Assembly: GCA_965214335.1 (NCBI GenBank)
Contig: CBDCBO010000014.1
Coordinates: forward strand, 558,001 to 622,000
Source of the DNA: Velthaea sp965214335
GTDB lineage: Bacteria > Vulcanimicrobiota > Vulcanimicrobiia > Vulcanimicrobiales > Vulcanimicrobiaceae
DNA: 64,000 bases
Reading direction: 5' to 3'
Shown here: positions 1 through 8,006 of the stretch, piece by piece
How the letters are laid out: the number at the start of each line of letters is the position of its first letter
Numbering within the stretch: the first letter of the stretch is position 1
Program-made: the position numbers and the translations under genes
The notes under the pieces: generated by a model
Database searches by the model: none
What the model was told of the DNA's origin: nothing
Seen by the model: the letters and a program-made list of their open reading frames with translations, nothing else

Positions 1-612
1 TCCTGGGATGAGCTCGTCGAGATCGCCGGCTCAGCGCATTCCCGGGGCTGGCACATGCACCTTGACGGTGCGCGACTTTGGGAATGCGGGCCGGCCTACG
101 CCCGGCCATACGCCGACATCTGCGCGCTCTTCGATAGCGTGTACGTTTCATTTTATAAGGGACTGGGCGCCTTCGCCGGCGCGATGCTTGCCGGCCCGGG
201 CCCGTTCATCGCGGAAGCCCGAATTTGGCTGCGCCGACACGGCGGCAACCTCTTTACGCTGTTTCCTTACTCGACCATCGCCGAGGCGTCGTTCGACGAA
301 CGCATCAACGCGATGACGGCGTACCACCAGGCGGCGGTTCGCGTGGCCGACGCTCTCAAAACCTATCCGGCCGTTACGATCCGGCCGCACGATCCGCCAA
401 CGAATATGTTGCATGTCTTCATCCGCAATACGGTGCGGGAACTCGAACGGCGAGCGCAACGGATTGCGCGCGAACACGGCGTCTGGACATTCAATCGCTT
501 ATCGCCGACCGACGTGCCTGGAGTGCAACGCTGGGAAATAAGCTGCGGCGATGCGACGCTTGCGTTGAGCGATCACCATCTTCGCCTCGCGCTCGATGAG
601 CTTTTTGAATAA
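1..612 (+). CDS. Threonine aldolase / beta-eliminating lyase family protein (5' end missing)
   Basis: This is the C-terminal part of a PLP-dependent fold-type I enzyme. The reading frame is open from the first base, so the gene starts outside the window. The motif HLDGARLWE matches the Asp that contacts the PLP pyridine nitrogen in threonine aldolases, and SFYKGLGAFAGA carries the Schiff-base lysine. The end of the domain is intact and terminates with TAA at 610-612. Family members cleave L-threonine or related beta-hydroxy amino acids to glycine plus an aldehyde in the cytoplasm, but substrate cannot be read from this fragment. No operon partner is visible: the next gene starts 174 bases downstream with its own promoter. 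Confidence 0.8.
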   Translation, partial: SWDELVEIAGSAHSRGWHMHLDGARLWECGPAYARPYADICALFDSVYVSFYKGLGAFAGAMLAGPGPFIAEARIWLRRHGGNLFTLFPYSTIAEASFDERINAMTAYHQAAVRVADALKTYPAVTIRPHDPPTNMLHVFIRNTVRELERRAQRIAREHGVWTFNRLSPTDVPGVQRWEISCGDATLALSDHHLRLALDELFE

Positions 613-642
613 CGGGTCGCAGCTTGCTGGGGCCGCTTAGGA

Positions 643-659
643 GTTCAACTTCGTTGAAC
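643..659 (+). terminator. Small hairpin after the aldolase gene
   Basis: GTTCAAC and GTTGAAC form a 7-bp stem around a 3-base loop, 30 bases after the stop codon. No T-run follows, so this is only a weak terminator candidate. The rest of 613-749 shows no gene. Confidence 0.3.
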
Positions 660-749
660 GTGTTACGTTTGGGCGTCGCCTCGAAGCCGTCCGTCGTCGC
701 CCGTTAGGCAAACTCGAAGGCTTCATAGCCGCCGTGCTTGCGAGCTCCC

Positions 750-778
750 TTGCAATCGAACGTATGTTCGATTATAAT
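750..778 (+). promoter_or_regulatory. dnaE2 promoter with SOS (LexA) box in the spacer
   Basis: TTGCAA (750-755), a 17-base spacer and a perfect TATAAT (773-778) form a sigma-70-type promoter. Within the spacer, CGAAC-GTAT-GTTCG (757-770) matches the LexA box of Gram-positive and actinobacterial bacteria (CGAAC-N4-GTTCG), and the symmetry extends to 8-base arms (754-773). LexA bound there would cover both promoter elements. The predicted transcription start, about 785, lies 1-2 bases before the ATG at 787, so the transcript should be essentially leaderless. Confidence 0.85.
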
Positions 779-786
779 GAATACCC

Positions 787-3700
787 ATGGCGCTCCGCGG
801 GCCTTACGCCGAACTTCACTGCTGGTCCAATTTTTCGTTTTTGGAGGGTGCGTCGCATCCTGAGGAGCTGGCGGAACATGGGGCCGGTCTCGGCCTGGCC
901 GCGCTGGCGCTGACCGACCGGGATGGACTGTACGGCCACGTGCGCTTCGGCAAAGCGGCGCGGTCGGTCAAGCTCGACGCGATCGTAGGTGCCGAACTCA
1001 CGCTCGAACTCGAACCGCCGGTCAACGGCCGCGGCCGCGGCCGGGAAAAGGGTCCGCGGCCGTCGCACGAGGTGCCAACTCATTCGCCGCGGTTGGTACT
1101 GCTCGTCGCCGATAGCGACGGATATGCCAATCTGGCCGCGCTCATCTCGATGGCCCAGTTGCGCGGCCGTAAGCGCGACGCCCGGCTGCGGCTGGAAGAC
1201 CTGGCCGGCAAAACCGGTGGCCTCGTCGCGCTGTCGGGCTGGCGCAACGGGTTGCCGGAACGCGCGCTCTTAGCCGGAGATACCGCGGCTGCCACCACCG
1301 CCGGCGCGCACCTGCGCGATCTGTTCGGCGGCGCCTTTTACCTCGAACTGCAGCACCATGCCCGGGCCGAGGACGGCGCGCTGGCTCTGGCATCGATGGA
1401 ACTCGGCGCGAGGTTGGGCATCCCGTACGTTGCAACCAACGGCGTCGCCTACGCCACGCGCGACAACGCGCAGCTCGCCGACGTGCTGCAATGCGTGCGC
1501 TACAAAACCACTTTACAGAAAGCCGGTACCTTACTGCGGCCCAACCACGAACACGCGCTAAAATCACCGGACCACATGGCGAAGCTCTTCGCCGCTTATC
1601 CGTATGCGATCGCCAACACGCTTGAAATTGCCGAACGCTGCACGTTTCGCCTCGAACGCTTGAGCGGCCAATTTCCCCACTTTCCCATTCCCGACGAAGA
1701 AATGAGCCGCCAAAGTTATTTGCGCACGCTCGTGTACCGCGGCGCCGCCAAGCGCTATTCGATGCCGCTCGAATCCGCGGTCGAGCGCCAACTCGAATAC
1801 GAATTGGGCATCATCGCGCGGCTCGACATGGCGGGCTATTTTCTCGTCGTCTGGGATATCGTACGCGCGGCTGAAGAGATCGGCGTGCTGTGTCAAGGCC
1901 GTGGTTCGGCTGCGAATTCCGCGGTATGTTACGCGCTGCACATCACCGCCGTCGATCCGGTCGGTCATGGCTTGCTCTTCGAGCGCTTCCTCTCCGAAGA
2001 GCGCAAGGAAGTTCCCGATATCGACATCGATTTCGCGCATCAAGATCGCGAAAAAGTCATTCAATACGTCTACGACCGCTACGGGCGCGAACACGCCGCG
2101 ATGGCGGCCGAAGTCGTTACCTATCGTACGCGTTCGGCGATCCGCGATATCGGCAAAGCGCTGGGTCTGTCGCTCGTGCAGATCGAACAAATCGTGCAAG
2201 AATACGACGCGCGAGAGTCGCTCGCCGGGGCGCTCGGCACCGAGCCGCAGGGCTACGCGGAACTACCTGAGTCGATCGTCAAGCGGCGTGATTTCGACGC
2301 CGGTTCAAATCAATATCGTTCGCGGACCAACGTCGTGCCGGGCTTTGCCGAGATTCAAGAACGGCCCGCGCCACCGCCGGCCGGCACCACAACCACACCC
2401 GCACCGAAGTCACAACCGGTTCCCATGAACCGCGCCGATCCGCAGAATGCGATCGCACCGCAGGTCAAAGCGCATCCGTCGCACTTGTACGGCTTTATCG
2501 CTAAAGACTTCGGCAGCGATCCCGATCCGCATATCGGCAGCCCGGTCGGCGGGATGCTCGGCGCGACGATTTTGTCGTTCTGCCGCCGCATCGACGGCTT
2601 TCCGCGACACATGGGGATTCATTCCGGCGGGATGGTGATCACGCGCGAACCGCTCGTCCGCGTGGCGCCGGTCGAGTGGGCCAGCATGCGCGACCGCACC
2701 ATCGTACAGTGGGACAAAGACGATTTGGGCGACCTCGGTCTCATCAAAATCGATTTGCTCGGCTTAGGCATGCTTTCGCTGTTGCGCGATGCATTCACGC
2801 TCTACAAACGCTGCTATCCCGACCGGCCGGCGTTAGGCTTAGCAGCGATTCCAGCCGACGATCGACCCACCTATACGATGCTGCAGCGCGCCGACTCGAT
2901 CGGCGTGTTTCAAGTCGAATCACGCGCGCAGCAATCGATGCTGCCGCGCCTGCGGCCCAACTGCTTCTACGATCTAGTGATGCAGGTGGCGATCATCCGG
3001 CCGGGTCCGATTCAAGGCGACATGATCCATCCGTTCCTCCGCCGCCGCAACGGCCAGGAGCAAGTGACCTACCCGCATCCCAAACTCGAGCCGATCCTCA
3101 AACGCACCTTGGGCGTGCCGCTCTTTCAAGAGCAAGGGATGCGTATGGCGATCGAAGCGGCCGGGTTTTCACCGGGCGAAGCCGACACCTTACGGCGCGC
3201 GATGGGCCATAAACGCTCGCACGAACGGATGGCCCAAATCTATCCCAAGCTCATCGACGGCATGGTGGCGAACGGCATCGACCGCGTTGCCGCCGAGGGG
3301 CTCTTTCACATGCTCGAAGGCTTCGCCGATTACGGCTTTCCCGAATCGCACGCGGCGAGTTTCGCGCTGCTCGCGTATGCCTCGGCCTACGTGAAGTGTC
3401 ACGAGCCGGCAATTTTTTGCGCAGCGATCCTCAACGTGCAGCCGATGGGCTTTTACGCTACCGAAGTGTTGGTAAACGACGCCCGCCGCCACGGCGTGCG
3501 GATCGAGCCGGTCACCGTCAACGCCAGCGAATGGTGGAGCTTCGTCGAATCAAACGGCGCCGTACGGCTGGGCTTTCACCTCGTGCGCGGCTTAGGCGAG
3601 TCGCAACAGGCGAAACTTCAGGCGGCGCTCGGCACCGGGCACTTCAGCGACATACTCGACTTCGCGCGCCGCACCGGCGTCACACGCGATGGGCTGGAAA

Positions 3701-4266
3701 ACTTGGCCGCCGCCGATGCGTTTGGCCCGTGGTACGCTTCACGGCGCGAAGCGCTGTGGGCGCTGCGGGGTTTGGACGAACGCGAAACGCGCGGTGAGCT
3801 GGCGCGAGCAATGGACGTTGACGAACCTCCGGCGGTCTTCGCCCGGCTTCGGCCGACGGAGGCAACGACGCTCGACATCAACACGACCGGCGTCTCCGAT
3901 GTTCAACCGATTCACCATTTTCGGACCCAGCTCGATGCGGCGAGCATTCTGGCCGCAAACCGCTTGACGGCGATGCCCAATCACCTGGTGTGCAAGGTCG
4001 GCGGGATGGTCATTACGCGCCAGCGGCCGGGCACCGCGAAAGGCTTCGTTTTCCTTACCCTCGAGGACGAAACGGGGCTGGTAAATATTATCGTGCGACC
4101 CGACGTGTACGAACGCTACCGGCGCGTCATTCGCCAGTCCAACGCGCTCATCATCGAAGGCGTGATCCAAAAAGAATATGGCGTCGTCGACATTCTCATG
4201 AAACGCTGTTGGCATTTTGATACCGCCGGCACGGCCGACCACGTCCGCTCGCGCAATTTCCATTAA
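787..4266 (+). CDS. dnaE2: Error-prone DNA polymerase III alpha subunit, DnaE2 (ImuC) type
   Basis: This 1159-residue C-family polymerase acts in damage-induced translesion synthesis. The N-terminal PHP domain begins YAELHCWSNFSFLEGASHPE, the DnaE2 signature. The palm shows PDIDIDF (metal-binding Asp413 and Asp415) and the third Asp in KIDLLGLGML (Asp656). A helix-hairpin-helix region and a C-terminal OB fold (about 1050-1150, with GFVFLTLEDETGLVNIIV) follow. About 35 Pro/Thr-rich residues (about 526-560) form an insertion in the palm region. No imuA or imuB lies next to it here. An SOS box overlaps its promoter, so DNA damage should induce it. The ATG at 787 fits both the promoter and the conserved N-terminus. 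It is named DnaE2 rather than the replicative DnaE1 by the N-terminal signature and the SOS control. Confidence 0.92.
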   Translation: MALRGPYAELHCWSNFSFLEGASHPEELAEHGAGLGLAALALTDRDGLYGHVRFGKAARSVKLDAIVGAELTLELEPPVNGRGRGREKGPRPSHEVPTHSPRLVLLVADSDGYANLAALISMAQLRGRKRDARLRLEDLAGKTGGLVALSGWRNGLPERALLAGDTAAATTAGAHLRDLFGGAFYLELQHHARAEDGALALASMELGARLGIPYVATNGVAYATRDNAQLADVLQCVRYKTTLQKAGTLLRPNHEHALKSPDHMAKLFAAYPYAIANTLEIAERCTFRLERLSGQFPHFPIPDEEMSRQSYLRTLVYRGAAKRYSMPLESAVERQLEYELGIIARLDMAGYFLVVWDIVRAAEEIGVLCQGRGSAANSAVCYALHITAVDPVGHGLLFERFLSEERKEVPDIDIDFAHQDREKVIQYVYDRYGREHAAMAAEVVTYRTRSAIRDIGKALGLSLVQIEQIVQEYDARESLAGALGTEPQGYAELPESIVKRRDFDAGSNQYRSRTNVVPGFAEIQERPAPPPAGTTTTPAPKSQPVPMNRADPQNAIAPQVKAHPSHLYGFIAKDFGSDPDPHIGSPVGGMLGATILSFCRRIDGFPRHMGIHSGGMVITREPLVRVAPVEWASMRDRTIVQWDKDDLGDLGLIKIDLLGLGMLSLLRDAFTLYKRCYPDRPALGLAAIPADDRPTYTMLQRADSIGVFQVESRAQQSMLPRLRPNCFYDLVMQVAIIRPGPIQGDMIHPFLRRRNGQEQVTYPHPKLEPILKRTLGVPLFQEQGMRMAIEAAGFSPGEADTLRRAMGHKRSHERMAQIYPKLIDGMVANGIDRVAAEGLFHMLEGFADYGFPESHAASFALLAYASAYVKCHEPAIFCAAILNVQPMGFYATEVLVNDARRHGVRIEPVTVNASEWWSFVESNGAVRLGFHLVRGLGESQQAKLQAALGTGHFSDILDFARRTGVTRDGLENLAAADAFGPWYASRREALWALRGLDERETRGELARAMDVDEPPAVFARLRPTEATTLDINTTGVSDVQPIHHFRTQLDAASILAANRLTAMPNHLVCKVGGMVITRQRPGTAKGFVFLTLEDETGLVNIIVRPDVYERYRRVIRQSNALIIEGVIQKEYGVVDILMKRCWHFDTAGTADHVRSRNFH

Positions 4267-4336
4267 CGCGCACCGAGTCGATAGCGCCGCACCAAGTCGA
4301 TAGCGCCGTCAGCGGTCAATCAACGCTGTCGACGCT

Positions 4337-4690
4337 TCAGCGGTGTGACCGTGCCGACAGAAAACGACTCGCGAACGAATCTGCCTGGTGTTGTGACTGG
4401 GTAACGTTGCGAGTTGAGCCGACCATCTGCCGGTAACCTACACGTTCGCGCGCATCAACTTTTTGCGACATCCTAATGTCATGCCGGTACTTTGTTAACT
4501 TCGAGCCGTCAACAGCTTTGGGCAACCGGTCAACGTGTTTAAGCATCGCGACTTGCCACTTTTGCTCATCGCTCAGTGCGGCGCGAAACGCCGGCATCGC
4601 CGTAAACGGATGCCGCGATGATCGGAACGTCGCGCCTTCGCGATCGTATTCCGCACCGTCGGATGCGAACTGCGGCGGGCGACGTAACAA
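4337..4690 (-). pseudogene. Degraded c-type cytochrome remnant
   Basis: A stretch in the middle of this minus-strand frame (TAMPAFRAALSDEQKWQVAM followed by LKHVDRLPKAV) closely resembles the Met-ligand end of small c-type cytochromes, where TGMPAF is followed by an alternating hydrophobic helix. No CxxCH haem motif remains in frame. The nearest candidate (HGLGGCY, about 4700) lies in another frame just upstream. The last 55 residues look random. I read it as a frameshifted relic that once followed the barrel-protein gene on the same strand. The rest of 4267-4747 holds no other recognisable gene. Confidence 0.45.
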
Positions 4691-4747
4691 CCGCCTAGCC
4701 CGTGCACCGGGTAGTCGGAGTTTCGCGCGACCGATGCTCGGTTTGAT

Positions 4748-6250
4748 TTACCGGAGCGCGCTTGGCCGGAAGCGCGAGAAAAGCTCGAAGCCCCACGGGG
4801 TTTCACGACCATAAAACGGCGTCAGCTCGCCCGGCCGCGTGTTGAATGTGGCCTGAACGCCAAGACCGGCAACCGTTCGCGTGCGGCGTAGCGGAATATC
4901 GTGAACGTAGCCTAGCGTATATGCGCCAATCGGGAACAATGCGTTATCAAGATTCGGCGTCAGAGCCGCTTGTGCCGGATCGGCATCAAGCACAAGTTCG
5001 GTGCCCGACTTCTGAATAAACTCCGCCCGACCATATAGGCTATCGGAGCGGCGATGGTAATCCGCTTCGAGCAGGTACGCGTTCGATCGCGCGCCATCAC
5101 TGTCGACGTTTTGACCCCAGACGGCTGACGTTGTAAAGAACTGCCCGAGCCCGAGCGGCTTGTTGTAGATGAGTGACGCCGTCGTGCGATGTTGGTCGAG
5201 CAGTGGCGTCAGCGCTTCTGGGCTCTTGATATAGCCGAACGACATCTGCGTCGCAATAGCGGCCGTTGGATTCCACGAAATGCGTTCGCTCAGCGAATCT
5301 AGACGTATGGGATCGAAGTTCGTACGGATCTCGTTCGGCTCTCGGCCGGTAAACGAGCTTGCCTCAATTTTGAGCGCATTGAGCGCGAAGCCGGCGGTAA
5401 CGACGCCGAACGAGATGTGCGTCGAATCTTGCCAATGATGACCGAGCGGCGCGCCCGGCATGTCGTACGCGATAAGCCGGTGCATGTACGCCGGCGGACC
5501 GAGTGCGGGCTCACCGGGATAACCCAGATAAAGAAAAGCCGATGAACTGCGGCTGGGTTGAGTCGAGTATGTCAATGCAGCTTCAGAAAACAGATCGTGC
5601 GGGTGCTGGTGATCGTGCAACGGCCGGCCCGCGAAGCTTTCACCTGTTTGCAATAATTCGGGGTAACCATAGCCGCCAACGAGAGCAACGTCGCTCGTGA
5701 CCATGAGCCGCGCGCCGAGTTGCGTGGCCGCGCTCAGCGGACGAGAGCCCATGACCATATACCAATCCGGCGCGTTCAATGTGCGCGTGCCGCGCTCGCT
5801 CAAACTATCGCTATAGCGCACAAATCCGGCGCCGTGCGTCATGAGCATCATGTCGCCGCTCATGGTCATGTGACCGAACGTTGTCGACGAGTCCGGCAAC
5901 CACGCGGTACCGGAACCTTCACGCGACATCGGTATGCCAAGATCGGTGACGGCCGGCATCGAGCGCATCGACATTGCGTCCGCTGTCATCTGCATTCTAC
6001 TAATGCCATACATGCTCATAACGCCACTAGCGTTCATCGGCATAGACATATGCGATTCGCCCATATGCATGCCGTTCATTTTACCCTTCGGCATGCCGGA
6101 GGCTTCCGGCCCGGGCGTCACGGTAGCTTGCGGCGCGGGTTGTTCGGCCCGGACGGCAGACGGAACTACAAGCAGCGTCGTCAAGGTGAGCAGTTCAACA
6201 AATTTGCGGCGGTATAAGGTCTTGCTAGCATGCTCGAACATATCGTACAT
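4748..6250 (-). CDS. Secreted Met/His-rich protein, probable outer-membrane beta-barrel
   Basis: This 500-residue protein has a signal peptide (KFVELLTLTTLLVVPSAVRA) followed by a Met/His-rich segment full of MxM and HM motifs (about residues 40-140), typical of copper-handling proteins. The remainder has alternating strands with LHDHQHPHDLF, GEPALGPPAYMHR and LGHHWQDSTHISFG. I recognise these motifs from an uncharacterised family often found beside copper oxidases. It ends in an aromatic-rich strand, as barrels do. The ATG at 6250 is chosen because the signal peptide follows at once and a TATACT hexamer lies 5 bases upstream; longer in-frame starts add a non-signal extension. A motif shared with the neighbouring BlaI gene suggests BlaI control. 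A role in copper binding or outer-membrane copper handling is inference. Confidence 0.6.
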   Translation of the reverse strand: MYDMFEHASKTLYRRKFVELLTLTTLLVVPSAVRAEQPAPQATVTPGPEASGMPKGKMNGMHMGESHMSMPMNASGVMSMYGISRMQMTADAMSMRSMPAVTDLGIPMSREGSGTAWLPDSSTTFGHMTMSGDMMLMTHGAGFVRYSDSLSERGTRTLNAPDWYMVMGSRPLSAATQLGARLMVTSDVALVGGYGYPELLQTGESFAGRPLHDHQHPHDLFSEAALTYSTQPSRSSSAFLYLGYPGEPALGPPAYMHRLIAYDMPGAPLGHHWQDSTHISFGVVTAGFALNALKIEASSFTGREPNEIRTNFDPIRLDSLSERISWNPTAAIATQMSFGYIKSPEALTPLLDQHRTTASLIYNKPLGLGQFFTTSAVWGQNVDSDGARSNAYLLEADYHRRSDSLYGRAEFIQKSGTELVLDADPAQAALTPNLDNALFPIGAYTLGYVHDIPLRRTRTVAGLGVQATFNTRPGELTPFYGRETPWGFELFSRFRPSALR

Positions 6251-6252
6251 TT

Positions 6253-6265
6253 GGTAGTATATTAC
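6253..6265 (-). promoter_or_regulatory. Putative BlaI-type operator and leaderless promoter of the barrel gene
   Basis: On the minus strand this reads GTAATATACTACC. It contains TATACT 5 bases before the ATG and shares the core TATACTAC with the sequence before the blaI-like gene at 7505-7518. A repressor bound here would block the -10 element. Confidence 0.45.
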
Positions 6266-6288
6266 GTCGTGTACGAATCCCTCCGCAA

Positions 6289-7077
6289 CTAGCAGTGATG
6301 TGCGAGCAGGTATGGCAAATCGCGCATGAACTCGTGATGGCTGAGCGACAGCGCGACGGCGAGCAAAAGAATGAGGGTGGGAGTCGCCCAGGTGACCCAA
6401 CGGTCTCGAGGACGACGCGCCGCCGCATCGAGCCCCAGCCCAGCGCCGGCACATAGCGCAGCCCCGTCCGCCAAGCGACCCAAGAGCGCCATGTATTGCC
6501 CCTCGCGCTCGGCGGCAGCGGTGGCGTTCGCCCGTTGCTCGCGGGCTGCATGCAGTCGGCGCTCGAGCGGCTCAAAGCCGGGCAGTAGCAGCGCGGCGAA
6601 GGCCAAGTGCCAGAGTACGCCCACGCCGGCGTCATGCCGGCTTGCGTGAATGATTTCATGACGCGCGACAAGCAATAGGTCGTCGTCATCTAGCGCATCG
6701 GCGAATCCACGCGATACGAGCACGACCGGACCGAACACCGTCGTTGCGATCGGACTTGCGACATCGAGGTAAGCGATGCGCGGCACTCGGGCGCCGAGTT
6801 CGGCACCGGCGACAGCGAAAGCGCGATCGACACGTGCGGGTAGCACTTCGGCCAGATCGAGCAGGCGTGAAAAACGTAGCCGTGCCACGACGATGTTGCC
6901 CAGCACCGCAACCACGGACGCTAACGCCAAAGCCGCTACGAACCAGCCGAGTCGCTCGTGAATCCATACCGTGGTGTGATAGAGCGAATCGACGCCGGCG
7001 AAACCGCAGCCACGGTCCGCCCACCATGAAAGCGGAACGAGGAATGCAATCGGCCACAGTGCGCGGACGAGCCGCAC
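6289..7077 (-). CDS. BlaR/MecR-like M56 family membrane metallopeptidase
   Basis: This protein of about 262 residues has N-terminal hydrophobic segments (RALWPIAFLVPLSWW; WFVAALALASVVAVLGNIVV), a zinc-protease segment with HEIIHASRHD (HExxH), and a C-terminal membrane helix (TWATPTLILLLAVALSLS). This is the layout of M56 sensors, which cleave or inactivate a BlaI-type repressor when a signal is sensed. No penicillin-binding sensor domain is present, so it is not a beta-lactam receptor of the classical kind. The GTG at 7077 starts 4 bases after the stop of the repressor gene, behind an AGGAAG ribosome-binding site. It forms a two-gene operon with that repressor. A metal or envelope-stress signal is inferred from the neighbours. 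Confidence 0.75.
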   Translation of the reverse strand: MRLVRALWPIAFLVPLSWWADRGCGFAGVDSLYHTTVWIHERLGWFVAALALASVVAVLGNIVVARLRFSRLLDLAEVLPARVDRAFAVAGAELGARVPRIAYLDVASPIATTVFGPVVLVSRGFADALDDDDLLLVARHEIIHASRHDAGVGVLWHLAFAALLLPGFEPLERRLHAAREQRANATAAAEREGQYMALLGRLADGAALCAGAGLGLDAAARRPRDRWVTWATPTLILLLAVALSLSHHEFMRDLPYLLAHHC

Positions 7078-7081
7078 GCTG

Positions 7082-7498
7082 TCAGCGCTTCCTGCGGGCA
7101 CGACTCCCGAGGACACGTTGTAACTCGGCGAGCGCCTCGGGATCGTCCGCAACCGCGTCGACGAAGCCGTGAATCGCAGCCGGTCCGTGCGCTGCGATGA
7201 GCCCGCCCAACGTTTGAGCCACGACGGCCGAGACCACGGCTTCGCGCGTGACGGCAGCGTGATACCGCATATCGAGATGCGATCCGCCATCGTTGCCTTT
7301 CGATACGAGCCCTTTTTTCAACATCCGGCTGAGTTCTGTGAAAATCGTCGTGTACGCGACGTCGGAAACTTCGCACATGCCGTGATGTAGCGTCGACACG
7401 GATTGCGGGCCATGCGCCCAAAAATATTCCAAAATCATCGCTTGGCGACTTCCGAGAACCTTGCCTAGATCAGCCTTCCGCCGTGGAATAATCTTCAC
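7082..7498 (-). CDS. BlaI/MecI/CopY family transcriptional repressor
   Basis: This 138-residue winged-helix protein shows the BlaI-like pattern of an N-terminal DNA-binding domain (LGSRQAMILEYFWAHGPQSV, then VAYTTIFTELSRMLKKGLV) and a C-terminal helical dimerisation tail. Family members repress genes for antibiotic or copper resistance and are released by proteolysis (via an M56 partner) or metal binding. Cysteines are scarce, so a CopY-like metal site is not obvious. The GTG at 7498 is preferred over longer starts because homology begins at KIIPRRKADLG and a TATACT hexamer ends 7 bases upstream, implying a leaderless transcript. It is co-transcribed with the M56 peptidase. Confidence 0.8.
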   Translation of the reverse strand: MKIIPRRKADLGKVLGSRQAMILEYFWAHGPQSVSTLHHGMCEVSDVAYTTIFTELSRMLKKGLVSKGNDGGSHLDMRYHAAVTREAVVSAVVAQTLGGLIAAHGPAAIHGFVDAVADDPEALAELQRVLGSRARRKR

Positions 7499-7504
7499 AA
7501 AAGC

Positions 7505-7518
7505 AAGTATACTACACC
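7505..7518 (-). promoter_or_regulatory. Autoregulatory BlaI-type operator / -10 element
   Basis: The plus-strand sequence AAGTATACTACACC contains TACTACA, similar to MecI/BlaI half-sites, and a palindromic AGTATACT core. On the minus strand TATACT sits 7 bases before the GTG of the repressor gene. The same core appears before the barrel gene (6253-6265). Confidence 0.5.
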
Positions 7519-7684
7519 AGCGCGTATGACGGTGCTTCGTAAGCATCCCCACCCGGCGTCGAAGGTCGCCGCTCGGCCGCTGATTCGTCGCCACAAAGCC
7601 AGGGAACACCGACGCTTAACTCCGTTCGCACACCGGCATCGCCGGAACGTATCTCTGCCGATTGAGAGCACCTCGGCACGCAAC

Positions 7685-7704
7685 CACCCCAGGGGGGAGG
7701 GGTG
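7685..7704 (+). promoter_or_regulatory. CsoR/RcnR-type G-tract operator
   Basis: CACCCC-AGGGGGGA-GGGGTG is an inverted repeat with a central G-tract, the type of site bound by CsoR/RcnR-family repressors. It ends 11 bases before the start codon of the csoR-like gene, so autorepression is likely. Nothing else recognisable lies between 7519 and 7684. Confidence 0.6.
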
Positions 7705-7715
7705 TTAAAGGTCGC

Positions 7716-8006
7716 ATGAACTCCCACGGTAGCATCTCGCCGTCGCTGAAGATCGATATCCAAAAGCGGTTGAAGTCGATCCGCGGCCAAGTCGATGGCG
7801 TTATGCGCATGGTCGACGACGATCGTTACTGCATCGACATCATGCGGCAGATATCGGCCATTGTCGCGGCCCTCGACCGCGTCTCGAAGATTGAGTTAAA
7901 TAACCATTTCCAACATTGCTACGCGGACGCGATTCGGAGCGGTGACGAGACGCGTGCTCATGCCGAGATTGCCGAACTTCTCGGCCTGACGGAGCGTGGC
8001 CGGTGA
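7716..8006 (+). CDS. csoR: CsoR-type copper-sensing repressor (DUF156)
   Basis: This 96-residue all-helical repressor starts at the ATG at 7716. Cys39, His64 and Cys68 have exactly the spacing of the Cu(I) ligands in Mycobacterium CsoR (Cys36, His61, Cys65), and IQKRLKSIRGQVDGVMRM is the typical first helix. Apo-protein would bind the G-tract operator upstream and leave it on binding Cu(I). The stop codon overlaps the start of the permease gene by 4 bases (GTGA), so the two are translationally coupled. FrmR or RcnR alternatives are less likely because the Cys-His-Cys set is complete. Confidence 0.85.
   Translation: MNSHGSISPSLKIDIQKRLKSIRGQVDGVMRMVDDDRYCIDIMRQISAIVAALDRVSKIELNNHFQHCYADAIRSGDETRAHAEIAELLGLTERGR

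Noticed and set aside
1564..2199. Long open frame on the minus strand inside dnaE2
   Set aside because: It lies antisense to conserved polymerase motifs, has no promoter or ribosome-binding site and no family resemblance; GC-rich coding DNA produces such frames often.
5720..6217. Plus-strand frame of 165 codons rich in His and Arg
   Set aside because: It is the complement of the Met/His-rich region of the barrel protein and has no protein-like pattern of its own.
7082..7498. BlaI/M56 pair as beta-lactam resistance genes
   Set aside because: The M56 protein lacks a penicillin-sensing domain and no beta-lactamase or PBP2a gene is nearby; metal or envelope sensing fits better.
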